This document shows, in pieces, positions 51,773 through 61,715 of a DNA stretch of 64,000 nt. This DNA comes from Bacteroides sp. GTDB lineage: Bacteria; Bacteroidota; Bacteroidia; Bacteroidales; Muribaculaceae. Positions within the stretch are counted from its first letter, which is position 1. Every line of letters starts with the position of its first letter. The DNA lies in contig JAAVCP010000071.1 of NCBI GenBank assembly GCA_014802265.1, positions 215,648-279,647 of the forward strand, given 5' to 3'. The notes under the pieces were generated by a model. It was given only the letters and a program-made list of their open reading frames with translations, was not told the origin of the DNA and did no database searches. The position numbers and the translations under genes were made by a program.

Positions 51773-54283
51773 ATGAAAGCCACAATTGACCAAATATATG
51801 ACACCTTTCTAAAAAAGGGTCTCAACCTTAATCTTTCAGAATCAATCATATCTAACAGGACAGTGCTAATCGACACTCTGCTGACAGATTCCAGAAGCCT
51901 GACCCGCCCGGATAGTTCCCTCTTCTTTGCAATCGAGACACCGGGAGGAAATGACGGGCATAAATATATCAGCGAACTATATGAAAGGGGGGTGAGAAAC
52001 TTTGTGGCATCGCATATACCCGAACATATTCATATTAAGGAGTGTACAGATATAAATTTCTTTATTGTTGACAACGCAATACAAGCTCTTCAAGCCACTT
52101 CCTCTATTTGTCGGAATTTTTCAGGGGAAGTGGTAGCTATCACGGGAAGCAGAGGGAAAACGACTCTAAAGGAATGGATTTTTCAACTCATGGAGCCATT
52201 ATGCGAAATAGCACGTTCCCCTCGAAGTTACAACTCTCAAATCGGCGTGCCTCTGTCAATGTGGGAAATTGAAGACTCAACAAGTATTGCAATTATTGAA
52301 GCGGGGATATCTAAAAGTGGAGAAATGGCAACTCTGAGAGAGTGTATTAATCCGGATACAGTAATTTTTACTAATATTGGTGATGCTCATTCTGACGGCT
52401 TCACCACCCCGGAAGGGAAAGCAATGGAAAAGGCACTCCTAATCGGAGAAAACACCAAGACAATTATTTTTAATCAAGAGTCAGACATTATTACAAACGC
52501 TGTGAGACCATATCTCACCACAAGGACAGCTCTCTCATGGTCACTGAGCAATCCGGACGCACCTCTTTATATTGAAATGCCGCACTTCAATAAGAGAGGA
52601 TTAACCGAGATTAAATACAGACATAACGGTGAGCAACATTCTCTCTATGCACCCATAGCAACTCCTGCTGATCTTGAAAACGCAGCCGGTGCTCTTGCTT
52701 TCATGCTGCATAAGGGAATAAATTGGGAAATAATAGCTGACAGATTCTCAAGACTTCATAAAATAAGCACACGTCTTAATGTGGCAGACGGGGTAAACGA
52801 CTGCTCAGTGATTCTTGATTCCTACACCAGCGATTTCTCTTCCTTGCGACCTGCAATAGACTTTATGATGCGCCGTAAGACACCCGGACAAACCCCGGTG
52901 ATAATCATGAGCGACATATTGCATGAAACCTCACGTGGAACAGAAATATATCAGGCAATTGCTGATGTGATAAATGAATCTGGAATACATAAATTTATTG
53001 GAATTGGAAGGGATATGACAGCTCACAGTCATCTTTTCGGCAAAGATGCTAAATTCTTTCTTACAACCGAAGAGTTTCTCTCCCACCTCTCCCCTTCCGA
53101 CTTTATTTCAGAAATCATTCTCCTCAAAGGCTCTCCGGATTATGACTTCAATGCTATCGGCGAAATGCTTGAGGCACGTAAACATGAGACTGTGCTGGAG
53201 GTTAACCTTGACTCAATAGTAAGCAATTATAACTATTTCCGTAGTCATGTGCCTGCCTCCACAGGGATTATATGCATGGTGAAAGCATCCGGGTATGGCG
53301 CGGGAAGCTATGAAATTGCAAAGACTCTCCAAGACTGTGGGGCAGCTTATCTTGCCGTAGCAGTGCTTGACGAAGGGATTGACCTGCGCAAAAGTGGTAT
53401 CAGAATGCCTATCATGGTGATGAACCCGAAAGTTGCCAACTACAGATCTATGTTTGCAAATAACCTGGAGCCTGAAATCTATAGTCTGGACATGCTGGAA
53501 GACGTAATCAGAGAGGCAAGAAAAAATAATGTCACCAATTATCCAATTCATTTGAAACTCGACACCGGAATGCATCGTACCGGATTGCTTCCGCATGAGT
53601 TAGGGAAAGCTACTGAGATGATTATAGCCCAGAACGCTGTCAAGCTATCGTCAATGTTCTCCCATCTTGCCACGGCTGATTGCATAGACATGGACGATTA
53701 TACTCTTCTTCAACTCTCGCGTTTCAAGGATATGACAGAATATGTGCTCGCACGATGTCCATATCCCGTGAAGCGGCATGTGCTCAATTCAGCCGGAATT
53801 CTACGTTTCCCACAGCATCACTATGATATGGTTCGGCTTGGCATCGGACTATATGGAGCCAACACGCTCCCCCCTGAAATTGAAAAGCCATTAGCAATCG
53901 TGTCTACCCTGCGCACGGTTATAATAGCAATCCGTGAATGGGAGGCGGGCGAGACAATAGGCTACAGCAGGAAAGGAATCCTCACAAAAAAATCTAAAAT
54001 CGCCACAATACCTATCGGCTATGCCGATGGCATGAACCGCCATTTCGGAAGGGGCAATATTTCCGTAATAGTTAACGGCAAACTTGCCCCCACCGTAGGT
54101 AACATCTGCATGGATGCATGTATGATTGACGTGACGGGAATTGATTGTAAAGTAGGTGATGCAGTTGAGATATTCGGAGAGCAGGCACCATTGCAAAGAC
54201 TGGCAGACACACTTGACACAATCCCTTACGAGATTCTCACTTCAGTGTCTCCCCGTGTAAAAAGAATTTATTATCGGGAATAA
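51773..54283 (+). CDS. murF: MurF-alanine racemase fusion
   Basis: 836 residues with two enzymes of peptidoglycan synthesis in one chain, as is usual in Bacteroidetes. The first half (1-460) is MurF, which adds D-Ala-D-Ala to the UDP-MurNAc-tripeptide: ATP loop G125-S-R-G-K129-T-T, then 'SYNSQIGVPLSMWE' and 'TNIGDAHSDGF'. The second half (about 475-836) is alanine racemase: K504 in MVKASGYGAGSYEIA is the PLP lysine; 'LKLDTGMHRTG', RLGIGLYGA and GETIGYSRKG with the catalytic tyrosine follow. The fusion ties the supply of D-Ala to its use. It ends eight bases from the convergent xseB. Confidence 0.96.
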   Translation: MKATIDQIYDTFLKKGLNLNLSESIISNRTVLIDTLLTDSRSLTRPDSSLFFAIETPGGNDGHKYISELYERGVRNFVASHIPEHIHIKECTDINFFIVDNAIQALQATSSICRNFSGEVVAITGSRGKTTLKEWIFQLMEPLCEIARSPRSYNSQIGVPLSMWEIEDSTSIAIIEAGISKSGEMATLRECINPDTVIFTNIGDAHSDGFTTPEGKAMEKALLIGENTKTIIFNQESDIITNAVRPYLTTRTALSWSLSNPDAPLYIEMPHFNKRGLTEIKYRHNGEQHSLYAPIATPADLENAAGALAFMLHKGINWEIIADRFSRLHKISTRLNVADGVNDCSVILDSYTSDFSSLRPAIDFMMRRKTPGQTPVIIMSDILHETSRGTEIYQAIADVINESGIHKFIGIGRDMTAHSHLFGKDAKFFLTTEEFLSHLSPSDFISEIILLKGSPDYDFNAIGEMLEARKHETVLEVNLDSIVSNYNYFRSHVPASTGIICMVKASGYGAGSYEIAKTLQDCGAAYLAVAVLDEGIDLRKSGIRMPIMVMNPKVANYRSMFANNLEPEIYSLDMLEDVIREARKNNVTNYPIHLKLDTGMHRTGLLPHELGKATEMIIAQNAVKLSSMFSHLATADCIDMDDYTLLQLSRFKDMTEYVLARCPYPVKRHVLNSAGILRFPQHHYDMVRLGIGLYGANTLPPEIEKPLAIVSTLRTVIIAIREWEAGETIGYSRKGILTKKSKIATIPIGYADGMNRHFGRGNISVIVNGKLAPTVGNICMDACMIDVTGIDCKVGDAVEIFGEQAPLQRLADTLDTIPYEILTSVSPRVKRIYYRE

Positions 54284-54291
54284 GGTATTAA

Positions 54292-54495
54292 TCAGACTTG
54301 TGCTGATAATGCTTCAAGACACTTCTTCACCTCCTGATCGGTGGTGAAGAGTTTCTCTTTACAATATTTCAGAAGTTCAAGAGCCCTGGAGGTATATCCG
54401 GCAAGGCTATCGATGTCACAGTCATTAGATTGCATTTTAGCCACAATCGCCTCCAGTTCTGATATGGCTTTTGTATATGAAAGTTGTTCGCTCAT
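54292..54495 (-). CDS. xseB: Exodeoxyribonuclease VII small subunit
   Basis: 67 residues; 'SYTKAISELEAIVAKMQSND' followed by 'AGYTSRALELLKYCKEKL' is the helical hairpin of XseB, which binds XseA to form exonuclease VII, an enzyme that degrades single-stranded DNA. It is the last gene of the operon, 75 bases behind xseA. Confidence 0.92.
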   Translation of the reverse strand: MSEQLSYTKAISELEAIVAKMQSNDCDIDSLAGYTSRALELLKYCKEKLFTTDQEVKKCLEALSAQV

Positions 54496-54570
54496 TATAG
54501 TATTTTTATTTTTAACTATCTGTTTAAATAATTATCGAATTAAATACGCTAAGCAGAGGCTTATACGGTT

Positions 54571-55947
54571 TTATTTCACCACAGACTCAATCTCTCCGTT
54601 GAAAAGTTGAGTGGTGATTTTTGTGCCTGGCAACAATTTTGAAGTATCAGTCACTGCTTTACCGTCAAGGCGTGTGATGGAATAGCCTCGCCTCATAGTA
54701 TTGGCAGGACTAAGCACAGACACCATACCGTTTAACATTGTCAGCCGCTCTGAAGATCTTTTCATTACTCCCTCTGTTGCAATTCTGAGATTGGAGGCAA
54801 GCATATCAAGTCTGTTGGAAGCCATTGAAGTGCGTTGGGAAGCCAATATACCGATCATATTCTTAAAAGAGTCTATCCGCATGTTTTCTTTTGAAAGCCG
54901 CCCCTCAATAATCATTGGCAGACGATTCATTTCTCTGTCAAGAAGTGACCTGGCAGTTGAAAGGCGATTCTCTGCAAGAGCCGGTATCAGTGCCTCCACA
55001 TTCGTTAACCTACGCAATTCACCGGTAATCCTGTCAGTGGCATAGCGTATAATATAGTCAACCATACCATTCACTCTTTCGTAATAACTGCGGAGAGAAT
55101 CTACAAAAAAGGCTGCAACAGCCGTAGGGGTCTTAAGACGTGTATGTGCAATCTCGTCAAGCACCGTGCGATCACGTTCATGACCTATTCCCACTACTAT
55201 TGGTAACGGGAAGGTAGCCACTGCCCGCGCAAGGTCGTAATCATCAAATCCGTTAAGATCAGTCGTGGCTCCTCCACCCCTAACTATTGCCACACAGTCC
55301 CATAAATCTATAGTAGATTCAATGAAATTAAGTGCATCCCTGACAGAAGCAGATGTACGCTCACCCTGCATAACGGAAGGGAATAAAAAAGGATAAAACA
55401 CGAATCCCTCCGTATTTCCTTCAAGATGGCGTATGAAATCACCATAACCCGCAGCACCCTCAGCTGAGATAACAGCAATTCGCTGCGGAGCAGGAGACAT
55501 CGGCAACACTTTATTCCTATTAATCACACCCTCTCTTTCAAGACGGAGCAGAATTTCTCGGCGTAAGCGTTCCATGTCGCCAAGGGTATAAGACGGGTTA
55601 ATGTCTGCTACTGAAAACGACAATCCATAAAGGGCATGATGTGAAGCCGCACCATATAACATTACTTTCATGCCGTTGACTACATCCCTTCCAGTGGCAG
55701 CATAAAACTTTTGCCGTATATACTGAAAGCGGTTTTGCCAGATAGTGGCACGCATCTTTGCCACTGTCTGTCCGGACTGACTTTTCTCAATCAGCTCCAT
55801 ATAACAATGTCCGCCACTTACGCGCACATCGCTAAGTTCAGCAACTACCCATGCTCCCTGAAGCACAGGCGACATTCTGACCGCATTACCAACAGCAGTT
55901 GTAAACTGAAGGAGTGTCATGGCAGCCGGAGACATATTCTCACTCAT
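54571..55947 (-). CDS. xseA: Exodeoxyribonuclease VII large subunit
   Basis: 458 residues. An N-terminal OB fold (about 10-105) with 'GAWVVAELSDVRVSGGHCYMEL' binds single-stranded DNA; the catalytic part has 'IAVISAEGAAGYGDFIRHL', AIVRGGGATTDLNGFDDYDLARAVA and 'GIGHERDRTVLDEIAHTRLKTPTAVAAFF', all diagnostic of XseA. A long coiled coil (about 285-400) docks the small subunit. The start overlaps the DUF4831 gene by eight bases. Confidence 0.96.
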   Translation of the reverse strand: MSENMSPAAMTLLQFTTAVGNAVRMSPVLQGAWVVAELSDVRVSGGHCYMELIEKSQSGQTVAKMRATIWQNRFQYIRQKFYAATGRDVVNGMKVMLYGAASHHALYGLSFSVADINPSYTLGDMERLRREILLRLEREGVINRNKVLPMSPAPQRIAVISAEGAAGYGDFIRHLEGNTEGFVFYPFLFPSVMQGERTSASVRDALNFIESTIDLWDCVAIVRGGGATTDLNGFDDYDLARAVATFPLPIVVGIGHERDRTVLDEIAHTRLKTPTAVAAFFVDSLRSYYERVNGMVDYIIRYATDRITGELRRLTNVEALIPALAENRLSTARSLLDREMNRLPMIIEGRLSKENMRIDSFKNMIGILASQRTSMASNRLDMLASNLRIATEGVMKRSSERLTMLNGMVSVLSPANTMRRGYSITRLDGKAVTDTSKLLPGTKITTQLFNGEIESVVK

Positions 55948-57031
55948 TTTTAACTGCTCCTATTTCTTTTACCGCTCCGGTGGCAGGATCAAACACTGCA
56001 TAAGAAGGCTCTTTCTTATCAGTAAACAGCTGTGGGTCGAGACCGAACACAACACCAAACTGAGAGATTTCAAACTCCTTACTATAAAGTGTCTTTCCGA
56101 GATAGCTTAGAGTAATCTCAGCAGTGCCGGGCAGACAATATGCCACGGCATCTTTCGGAAGCTTCTTCTCAACTCCCTTTGCATCTACGGGAAGCTCACC
56201 TTCATTGGTGATTTCAACAGTGACATAGACCGGTTCACCAGAATAGTCATCGGCACCAACAAATCCATCGAAGTCACTCAGACGGAATAGAGTTGTCCGA
56301 CCATTGTCAGAAGGGACAAATGTAAAGTTTCTGACTACTGTTTCCTTGGTGACATTTCCAATGAACGCTGCCATCAGGGCTGTCTCCTGATGTCGGAGAG
56401 AATTCAACATAAGCTCAAGTTGCTTTCCGTCAGTGGGCATGACATCGGCAGTGCCCCTTGTCAAGGCAATTTTCGACTCCCTTATCTCCATAAGGTTTTC
56501 AGCAAGCATTTGCGCCTGCTTTACCGCTGACTGTGAAGCAATGAAATCTTCATCAACATATTGCAGATATTCGCGGTCAGCCAGCGGTTCGCCCTCCATT
56601 TCCTGTTTCTGTGTCATTACAGGCTCAGCCTCAGGAGGTGTCTGGGGAGCCTTATTTATTGACAAAAGCATCCCATCAGAATCCACTCCTATAAAAGTAG
56701 TGGAGCCGGGCTTCAACTGCATAAGATAACGTGCATCAGGATCAGGCATTCCGTAAGGACGCACTTTTACTGATTTAATGGTCCAAAATTCAGCATCTTC
56801 CTTAACCACCTTATCTGTGCCTACATACTTCTTTGCATACTGGAAATAAGGACCAGCCTTTCTAACCTCTCTTACAGCAGTCACCTCAATGTCAAATGCC
56901 GTAAGAGGTAAAGTATATATCAAACCGTATTCATTATGTTTCTCGGCAGTGAGTATTTTAGTCTGTTGGGCACCTGCAGGAAATATTGCGGTAAGCAGTA
57001 ATCCAACTATGAAAAAACTTTTTAACTTCAT
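55940..57031 (-). CDS. DUF4831 family exported protein
   Basis: 363 residues with a signal peptide (1-21, GAQQ). The pattern 'EYGLIYTLPLTAFDIEVTAVREVRKAGPYFQYAKKYVG' and 'YFQYA ... W(T)IKSVKV' belongs to DUF4831, a Bacteroidales family of unknown function thought to be periplasmic. It lies between nnr (37 bases upstream) and xseA (8-base overlap), so it is co-transcribed; there is no evident functional link to either. Confidence 0.85.
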   Translation of the reverse strand: MKLKSFFIVGLLLTAIFPAGAQQTKILTAEKHNEYGLIYTLPLTAFDIEVTAVREVRKAGPYFQYAKKYVGTDKVVKEDAEFWTIKSVKVRPYGMPDPDARYLMQLKPGSTTFIGVDSDGMLLSINKAPQTPPEAEPVMTQKQEMEGEPLADREYLQYVDEDFIASQSAVKQAQMLAENLMEIRESKIALTRGTADVMPTDGKQLELMLNSLRHQETALMAAFIGNVTKETVVRNFTFVPSDNGRTTLFRLSDFDGFVGADDYSGEPVYVTVEITNEGELPVDAKGVEKKLPKDAVAYCLPGTAEITLSYLGKTLYSKEFEISQFGVVFGLDPQLFTDKKEPSYAVFDPATGAVKEIGAVKNE

Positions 57032-57068
57032 TTTCTTATTCTTATCAACTACAAGATAGTTTTTCGGA

Positions 57069-58592
57069 TTAAACTTCTCTATTTATAATCGCTTTTATTG
57101 CGACACCACAATTATTTGCAATATCTGACGCCAAAAGACCATATTCTCCGGTCTGTGCTGCAGCTATGTCACCGGCAAGACCATGAACATACACACCGAT
57201 AGTGGCAGCCACTTCGGGACGATACCCCTGGGCAAGAAAAGCGGCAATTACCCCTGTCAGCACATCACCCGCACCGGCTGTAGCCATCCCCGGATTACCT
57301 GAAGAATTAAAATACACTCTTCCGGACGGACGCACAGTGGCAGTGTAATGACCTTTCAAGACTATTATTATGTTATAATACTTGGCTGTGTCTATAGCTT
57401 TTTTAAGTCGCTCTTCTGAATTCTGATGCTGCCCGAACAAGCGGTCAAACTCACCTATATGAGGTGTTATGACAGAATGTGTGGGTAAGAGCGAAAGTAG
57501 CTGCGGGCGCTTTGCAATACAATTTAATGCATCAGCATCAAGCACAATCGGAGACTTACAGTTCTTGAGCAGAGCTTCCAGAGCGTCTATCGTTCGTTCA
57601 TTGATTCCCATACCGGGACCGACTGCCACAGCCTGATGAGCATGATGAATAGTCATGTCATAGACATAATGCTCATTGCGGTCAGGCTCAAAAATGACTT
57701 CAGGCATACATGCCTGCACCGATGACATACCCACACGCGCACTATGGATCGTAACCAATCCGGCACCACTTCTCAGACATCCTTTCGCAGCAAGCACAGC
57801 CGCACCCATCATACCGGCACTCCCGGCAAAAATCATCACTGAGCCAAAATCTCGCTTCCCACTAAATTTAGGACGCTCCTTTAATAGAGGGCGTACATTG
57901 CGTGCTTCCACCATCATATATTCTGATGGGGTCTCCTTCATCTTTCTCTCGTCTATGTCTATGTCGAGGAGTTTCCACTCCCCTACCACTTCAGCATTTT
58001 CAGGAAAGAAAAATGCTAATTTGGGAGTTTGAAAAGCCAAAGTGAGATTAGCATGAACCATGTGGTTGTGGTGCACATTTTCATTCCACTCGGCAAATAG
58101 ACCGGAAGGAAGGTCAATCGAAATGACGTATGCTCCGGAATCATTGATATAAGTGGCAAGTGCCTTAAATCCTCCTTGAAGAGGATTCTTCAAACCCACC
58201 CCAAAAATACCGTCAACCACCACGTCTGCCTCTCCGAGATAAGGAGGCTGGAAATCACGCTTCACCTCCGTAAAGTCAATTCCATCTAAGGCCAACAGTT
58301 TCTTACGTTCCTCATCACAGTCGTGGCTCAATTTCCCCACCACATTAAACAGAAAAACCTCAATCTTCTTATAGCCTTGTTCGTAAAGCATCCGCGCCAC
58401 ACCCAGGGCATATCCACCGTTATTTGTAGGGCCTGCAATGACCACGATTCTCTGTCCCGGTAAAAAACGGGATATAATCTCATCGGTCACTGCTCCAGCT
58501 GCACGTTCCATGAGGTCAAATGTATTAATTTTTTGAGCCTCACAGGTAGCAGTCGATATTTCTCTGATTATATTTGATGTGAATATCTTCAT
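57069..58592 (-). CDS. nnr: Bifunctional NAD(P)H-hydrate repair enzyme
   Basis: 507 residues from the ATG at 58592; the frame is open to 58658, but that start lies upstream of the predicted transcription start near 58650. The N-terminal epimerase domain (about 1-215) shows 'VIAGPTNNGGYALGVARMLYEQGY' and 'DLPSGLFAEW'; the C-terminal ADP-dependent dehydratase domain (about 230-505) shows 'FAGSAGMMGAAVLAAKGCLRSG', 'VGPGMG', 'VLDADALN' and GAGDVLTGVIAAFLAQG. Together they repair hydrated NADH and NADPH. It is the first gene of the nnr, DUF4831, xseA, xseB operon. Confidence 0.95.
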   Translation of the reverse strand: MKIFTSNIIREISTATCEAQKINTFDLMERAAGAVTDEIISRFLPGQRIVVIAGPTNNGGYALGVARMLYEQGYKKIEVFLFNVVGKLSHDCDEERKKLLALDGIDFTEVKRDFQPPYLGEADVVVDGIFGVGLKNPLQGGFKALATYINDSGAYVISIDLPSGLFAEWNENVHHNHMVHANLTLAFQTPKLAFFFPENAEVVGEWKLLDIDIDERKMKETPSEYMMVEARNVRPLLKERPKFSGKRDFGSVMIFAGSAGMMGAAVLAAKGCLRSGAGLVTIHSARVGMSSVQACMPEVIFEPDRNEHYVYDMTIHHAHQAVAVGPGMGINERTIDALEALLKNCKSPIVLDADALNCIAKRPQLLSLLPTHSVITPHIGEFDRLFGQHQNSEERLKKAIDTAKYYNIIIVLKGHYTATVRPSGRVYFNSSGNPGMATAGAGDVLTGVIAAFLAQGYRPEVAATIGVYVHGLAGDIAAAQTGEYGLLASDIANNCGVAIKAIINREV

Positions 58593-58655
58593 AGTTTTAA
58601 AACACTCTTCCCTATTTAACTTAAATGGGGATAATAGAGAATCAGTAATAAACCG

Positions 58656-58687
58656 CAAATATAACTCTCATTTGCCATTTTTGCAAA
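58656..58687 (-). promoter_or_regulatory. Promoter of nnr operon
   Basis: On the minus strand TTTG (58687-58684), 20 bases, TATATTTG (58663-58656): a full consensus match. Confidence 0.75.
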
Positions 58688-58785
58688 TCTTTACACTATT
58701 TTTAATAAAATATTTTATTTCAGGTGATCAACAGGTATCAAAATCATCTTTATTTACAATGAATAAATCTTTATATCCACATAAA

Positions 58786-58934
58786 GCTGTGAAATTGAAA
58801 AAATTTAATTAACTTTGCAAATTGTTGGATAACACCTTATCTATTTATATAGGCGCCATCCTGGTAATTGACTTCAGCATATCCTCTGCTGAAGCCCTTG
58901 ATGGGCAGCCATCTGACAATTCAAATAACGAATC
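58786..58934 (+). promoter_or_regulatory. Promoter and structured leader of UDP-sugar operon
   Basis: TAACTTTG (58810-58817) is a good -7 box, with a weak GCTG at -33 (58786). The leader of about 110 bases folds: AATTGT (58820) with ACAATT (58916), GCCATC (58855) with GATGG-G-C (58900), and CTTCAGC (58872) with GCTGAAG (58888). This could be a regulatory RNA; it matches no class I know. Confidence 0.45.
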
Positions 58935-59987
58935 ATGAAGATATTAGTAACCGGAGCTGCCGGATTTATCGGATCATCTGTCACAACCAGATTCCTTAAA
59001 GACGGACACACTGTTGTGGGGCTCGACAATATTAATGATTACTATGATCCCAATCTTAAATTTGGAAGATTGGGACTTTTAGGCATTAATAAAGAGGAAA
59101 TAGCCTGGCTTAAATTTACCACCAGCACTATATATCCTGATTTCTCTTTCATAAGAATGAACCTCGAAGACACCATGGCTGTCAAAATGCTTTTTGCAAA
59201 CGGAGAGTTTGACATTGTGGTACATCTGGCTGCCCAACCCGGCGTAAGATACTCTATTACCAACCCACAGGCATATATCCAAAGCAATATTGACGCCTTC
59301 ATGAATGTGCTGGAGGGATGCCGTGAAAATAAAATCAAGCACTTAGTCTTTGCATCTTCCTCAAGTGTATATGGACTGAACAACAAGACACCATTCTCTG
59401 AACACGATGGGATAGCCCACCCTATCAGTCTATATGCTGCCACAAAAAAAAGTAATGAGCTGATGGCTCATACATACGCTCATCTATACGCACTACCCGT
59501 GACGGGACTCAGGTTCTTCACTGTCTATGGACCATGGGGCAGACCTGATATGTCACCTTTCCTTTTCATTGACGGTATTCTTAACGGTAAGCCTATAAAA
59601 GTGTTTAACAACGGCGACATGCTCCGCGATTTCACTTACATTGACGATATTGTGGAAAGTGTGGTGAGGGTTACCGGAATTATCCCTAAACCTAATCCCG
59701 ATTGGGACAGCACTATTGCTGATCCTGCTACTTCCTCAGCACCATATCGCATTTATAATGTAGGGAACCAACGCCCCACCAGGTTGCTTGACTATATATC
59801 ATGTATAGAGCAAGTCCTCGGGAAGGAAGCAAACAAGGAATTTCTCCCAATGCAGCCTGGAGACGTGTACCAAACTTTTGCCGATTCATCAGAACTCGCA
59901 AAGACAACCGGGTTCACACCATCAACTAACCTTAGTGACGGAATCGAAAAAACCGTGGAATGGTTTAAAGAATTCTATAAAATATAA
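58935..59987 (+). CDS. NAD-dependent UDP-sugar 4-epimerase, probably UDP-glucuronate 4-epimerase
   Basis: 350 residues, an extended SDR. The cofactor loop [10 protein letters not shown] (8-17) and the catalytic S-S-S and Y-x-x-x-K ([12 protein letters not shown]) are complete. '[22 protein letters not shown]' and '[17 protein letters not shown]' are close to UDP-glucuronate 4-epimerases, which make UDP-galacturonate. The next gene makes UDP-glucuronate, the expected substrate; the gap is 11 bases. The product would feed surface polysaccharide. Confidence 0.88.
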   Translation: MKILVTGAAGFIGSSVTTRFLKDGHTVVGLDNINDYYDPNLKFGRLGLLGINKEEIAWLKFTTSTIYPDFSFIRMNLEDTMAVKMLFANGEFDIVVHLAAQPGVRYSITNPQAYIQSNIDAFMNVLEGCRENKIKHLVFASSSSVYGLNNKTPFSEHDGIAHPISLYAATKKSNELMAHTYAHLYALPVTGLRFFTVYGPWGRPDMSPFLFIDGILNGKPIKVFNNGDMLRDFTYIDDIVESVVRVTGIIPKPNPDWDSTIADPATSSAPYRIYNVGNQRPTRLLDYISCIEQVLGKEANKEFLPMQPGDVYQTFADSSELAKTTGFTPSTNLSDGIEKTVEWFKEFYKI

Positions 59988-59998
59988 TCCTAATAATC

Positions 59999-61306
59999 AT
60001 GAAAATAGCTATTGCAGGAACCGGCTATGTGGGACTTAGTATCGCCACTCTCCTTGCACAGCATAACGACGTAACTGCTGTTGATGTTATCCCTGAAAAA
60101 GTGGCTCTCATCAACAACCGTAAATCACCTCTTCAAGACGAATACATTGAAAAATATCTCGCCGAGAAAGATTTGTCGCTTAAAGCCACCCTTGATGCAG
60201 AGAGTGCCTATGCAAATGCTGATTTTGTGGTGATTGCTGCCCCAACTAATTATGATCCGGTGAAAAACTTTTTTGACACTCATTCTATAGAAGATGTCAT
60301 CAATATTGTCCAGAAGGTTAATCCCTCTGCAGTGATGATCATAAAGTCAACTATTCCGGTGGGGTATTGTGAGAGCCTGTATATCAAATATGCCCAAAAA
60401 GGGGCAAAAGTATTCAATCTTCTTTTTTTTCCGGAATTCCTGCGCGAAAGCAAAGCTCTATATGACAATTTATATCCCAGCCGTATAATTGCCGGTATAC
60501 CTCGGATCCGAGAAAATGAAGATTATATCCAATTTAACGAAGCACTGGCAAAACTCACTGATCTTGACTTCCTCAACAAGGCTGCCCACACTTTCGCCGG
60601 ATTGCTTCAAGATGGTGCCTTAATGAAGGATATACCTACTCTATATATGGGTCAGAAAGAAGCAGAAGCTGTAAAACTTTTTGCCAATACATATCTCGCT
60701 CTGCGTGTAAGTTACTTTAACGAACTTGATACCTACGCCGAGGTTAAAGGTCTTGACTCCAAGTCTATCATAGAAGGAATTGGTCTTGATCCGCGTATTG
60801 GTTTGCACTACAATAACCCTTCTTTCGGCTACGGCGGCTATTGCCTTCCTAAAGATTCCAAGCAGCTCCTGGCAAATTATCAGAATGTGCCGCAAAATAT
60901 GATGAGTGCAATAGTTGAAAGTAACCGCACACGTAAAGATTTTATTGCTGACCAAGTGTTGAAGAAAGCCGGATGGTATGATTATAGTCGCAATAACGCC
61001 TATGGGTATGCTCCGGAACAAGATTGTGTAGTGGGAGTGTATCGTCTGACCATGAAATCAAATTCCGATAATTTCCGCCAAAGCAGCATTCAGGGCGTTA
61101 TGAAACGCATTAAGGCAAAAGGTGCCACTGTCATAATTTATGAACCTACCCTTCCCGATGGCAGCACTTTCTTCGGGAGCCAGATTGTCAATGACCTCAG
61201 CGAATTCAAGCGGCTTTCGCGTGTAATCCTTGCTAACCGCTCTGATGAAATCTTAGCTGATGTAGCTGACAAAGTCTATACCCGTGACCTCTTTGCCCGC
61301 GACTAA
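59999..61306 (+). CDS. ugd: UDP-glucose 6-dehydrogenase
   Basis: 435 residues. The NAD loop [15 protein letters not shown] (7-21), the middle helix '[25 protein letters not shown]', and [12 protein letters not shown] with the catalytic cysteine are typical. It oxidises UDP-glucose to UDP-glucuronate with two NAD. The compact length and '[19 protein letters not shown]' segment are of the bacterial Ugd/Udg branch. Second gene of the operon with the 4-epimerase. Confidence 0.95.
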   Translation: MKIAIAGTGYVGLSIATLLAQHNDVTAVDVIPEKVALINNRKSPLQDEYIEKYLAEKDLSLKATLDAESAYANADFVVIAAPTNYDPVKNFFDTHSIEDVINIVQKVNPSAVMIIKSTIPVGYCESLYIKYAQKGAKVFNLLFFPEFLRESKALYDNLYPSRIIAGIPRIRENEDYIQFNEALAKLTDLDFLNKAAHTFAGLLQDGALMKDIPTLYMGQKEAEAVKLFANTYLALRVSYFNELDTYAEVKGLDSKSIIEGIGLDPRIGLHYNNPSFGYGGYCLPKDSKQLLANYQNVPQNMMSAIVESNRTRKDFIADQVLKKAGWYDYSRNNAYGYAPEQDCVVGVYRLTMKSNSDNFRQSSIQGVMKRIKAKGATVIIYEPTLPDGSTFFGSQIVNDLSEFKRLSRVILANRSDEILADVADKVYTRDLFARD

Positions 61307-61324
61307 CTCTTTTCTATAATCCAA

Positions 61325-61372
61325 TAAATAATTTTAGCCATATTTCAAATGAAATATGGCTAAAATTATTTA
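61325..61372. terminator. 22-bp perfect hairpin after ugd
   Basis: Arms TAAATAATTTTAGCCATATT plus TC and an AAAT loop. The rest of the gap (61373-61610) is A/T-rich and shows nothing I can support. Confidence 0.75.
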
Positions 61373-61610
61373 CCGAATAGCCTTAAATCTATTTGACAGA
61401 ACTTCTGCATACACTTTAATAATGCTAGTGCGAGATAACACTTGTTCTACTACAATTATTTTTTAATAACTTGCGATCACAAGTGAATTTATATACTGTT
61501 ATCCTTCCATATTCTTCTGTTAAAATAAAATATATCTACTCCTGTCTTCCTGACATTATAGTTAAAACATCTTTAATTATGACAAATCTATTAAAATTAA
61601 TACCAATCAT

Positions 61611-61641
61611 TTTGCAGTGACAAGCATTTTTTGTATTTTTG
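61611..61641 (+). promoter_or_regulatory. Promoter of fba
   Basis: TTTG (61611-61614), 19 bases, TATTTTTG (61634-61641); the leader is about 70 bases. Confidence 0.7.
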
Positions 61642-61715
61642 CAGCAAAATGTGATGAAGGGAATATCTAATATTAAGAAATTCCTAAGTCAACACCCAAA
61701 AGTTTTAGATTTATC

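Noticed and set aside
57069..58658. Longer start of nnr
   Set aside because: A full consensus promoter predicts transcription to start near 58650, downstream of that codon.
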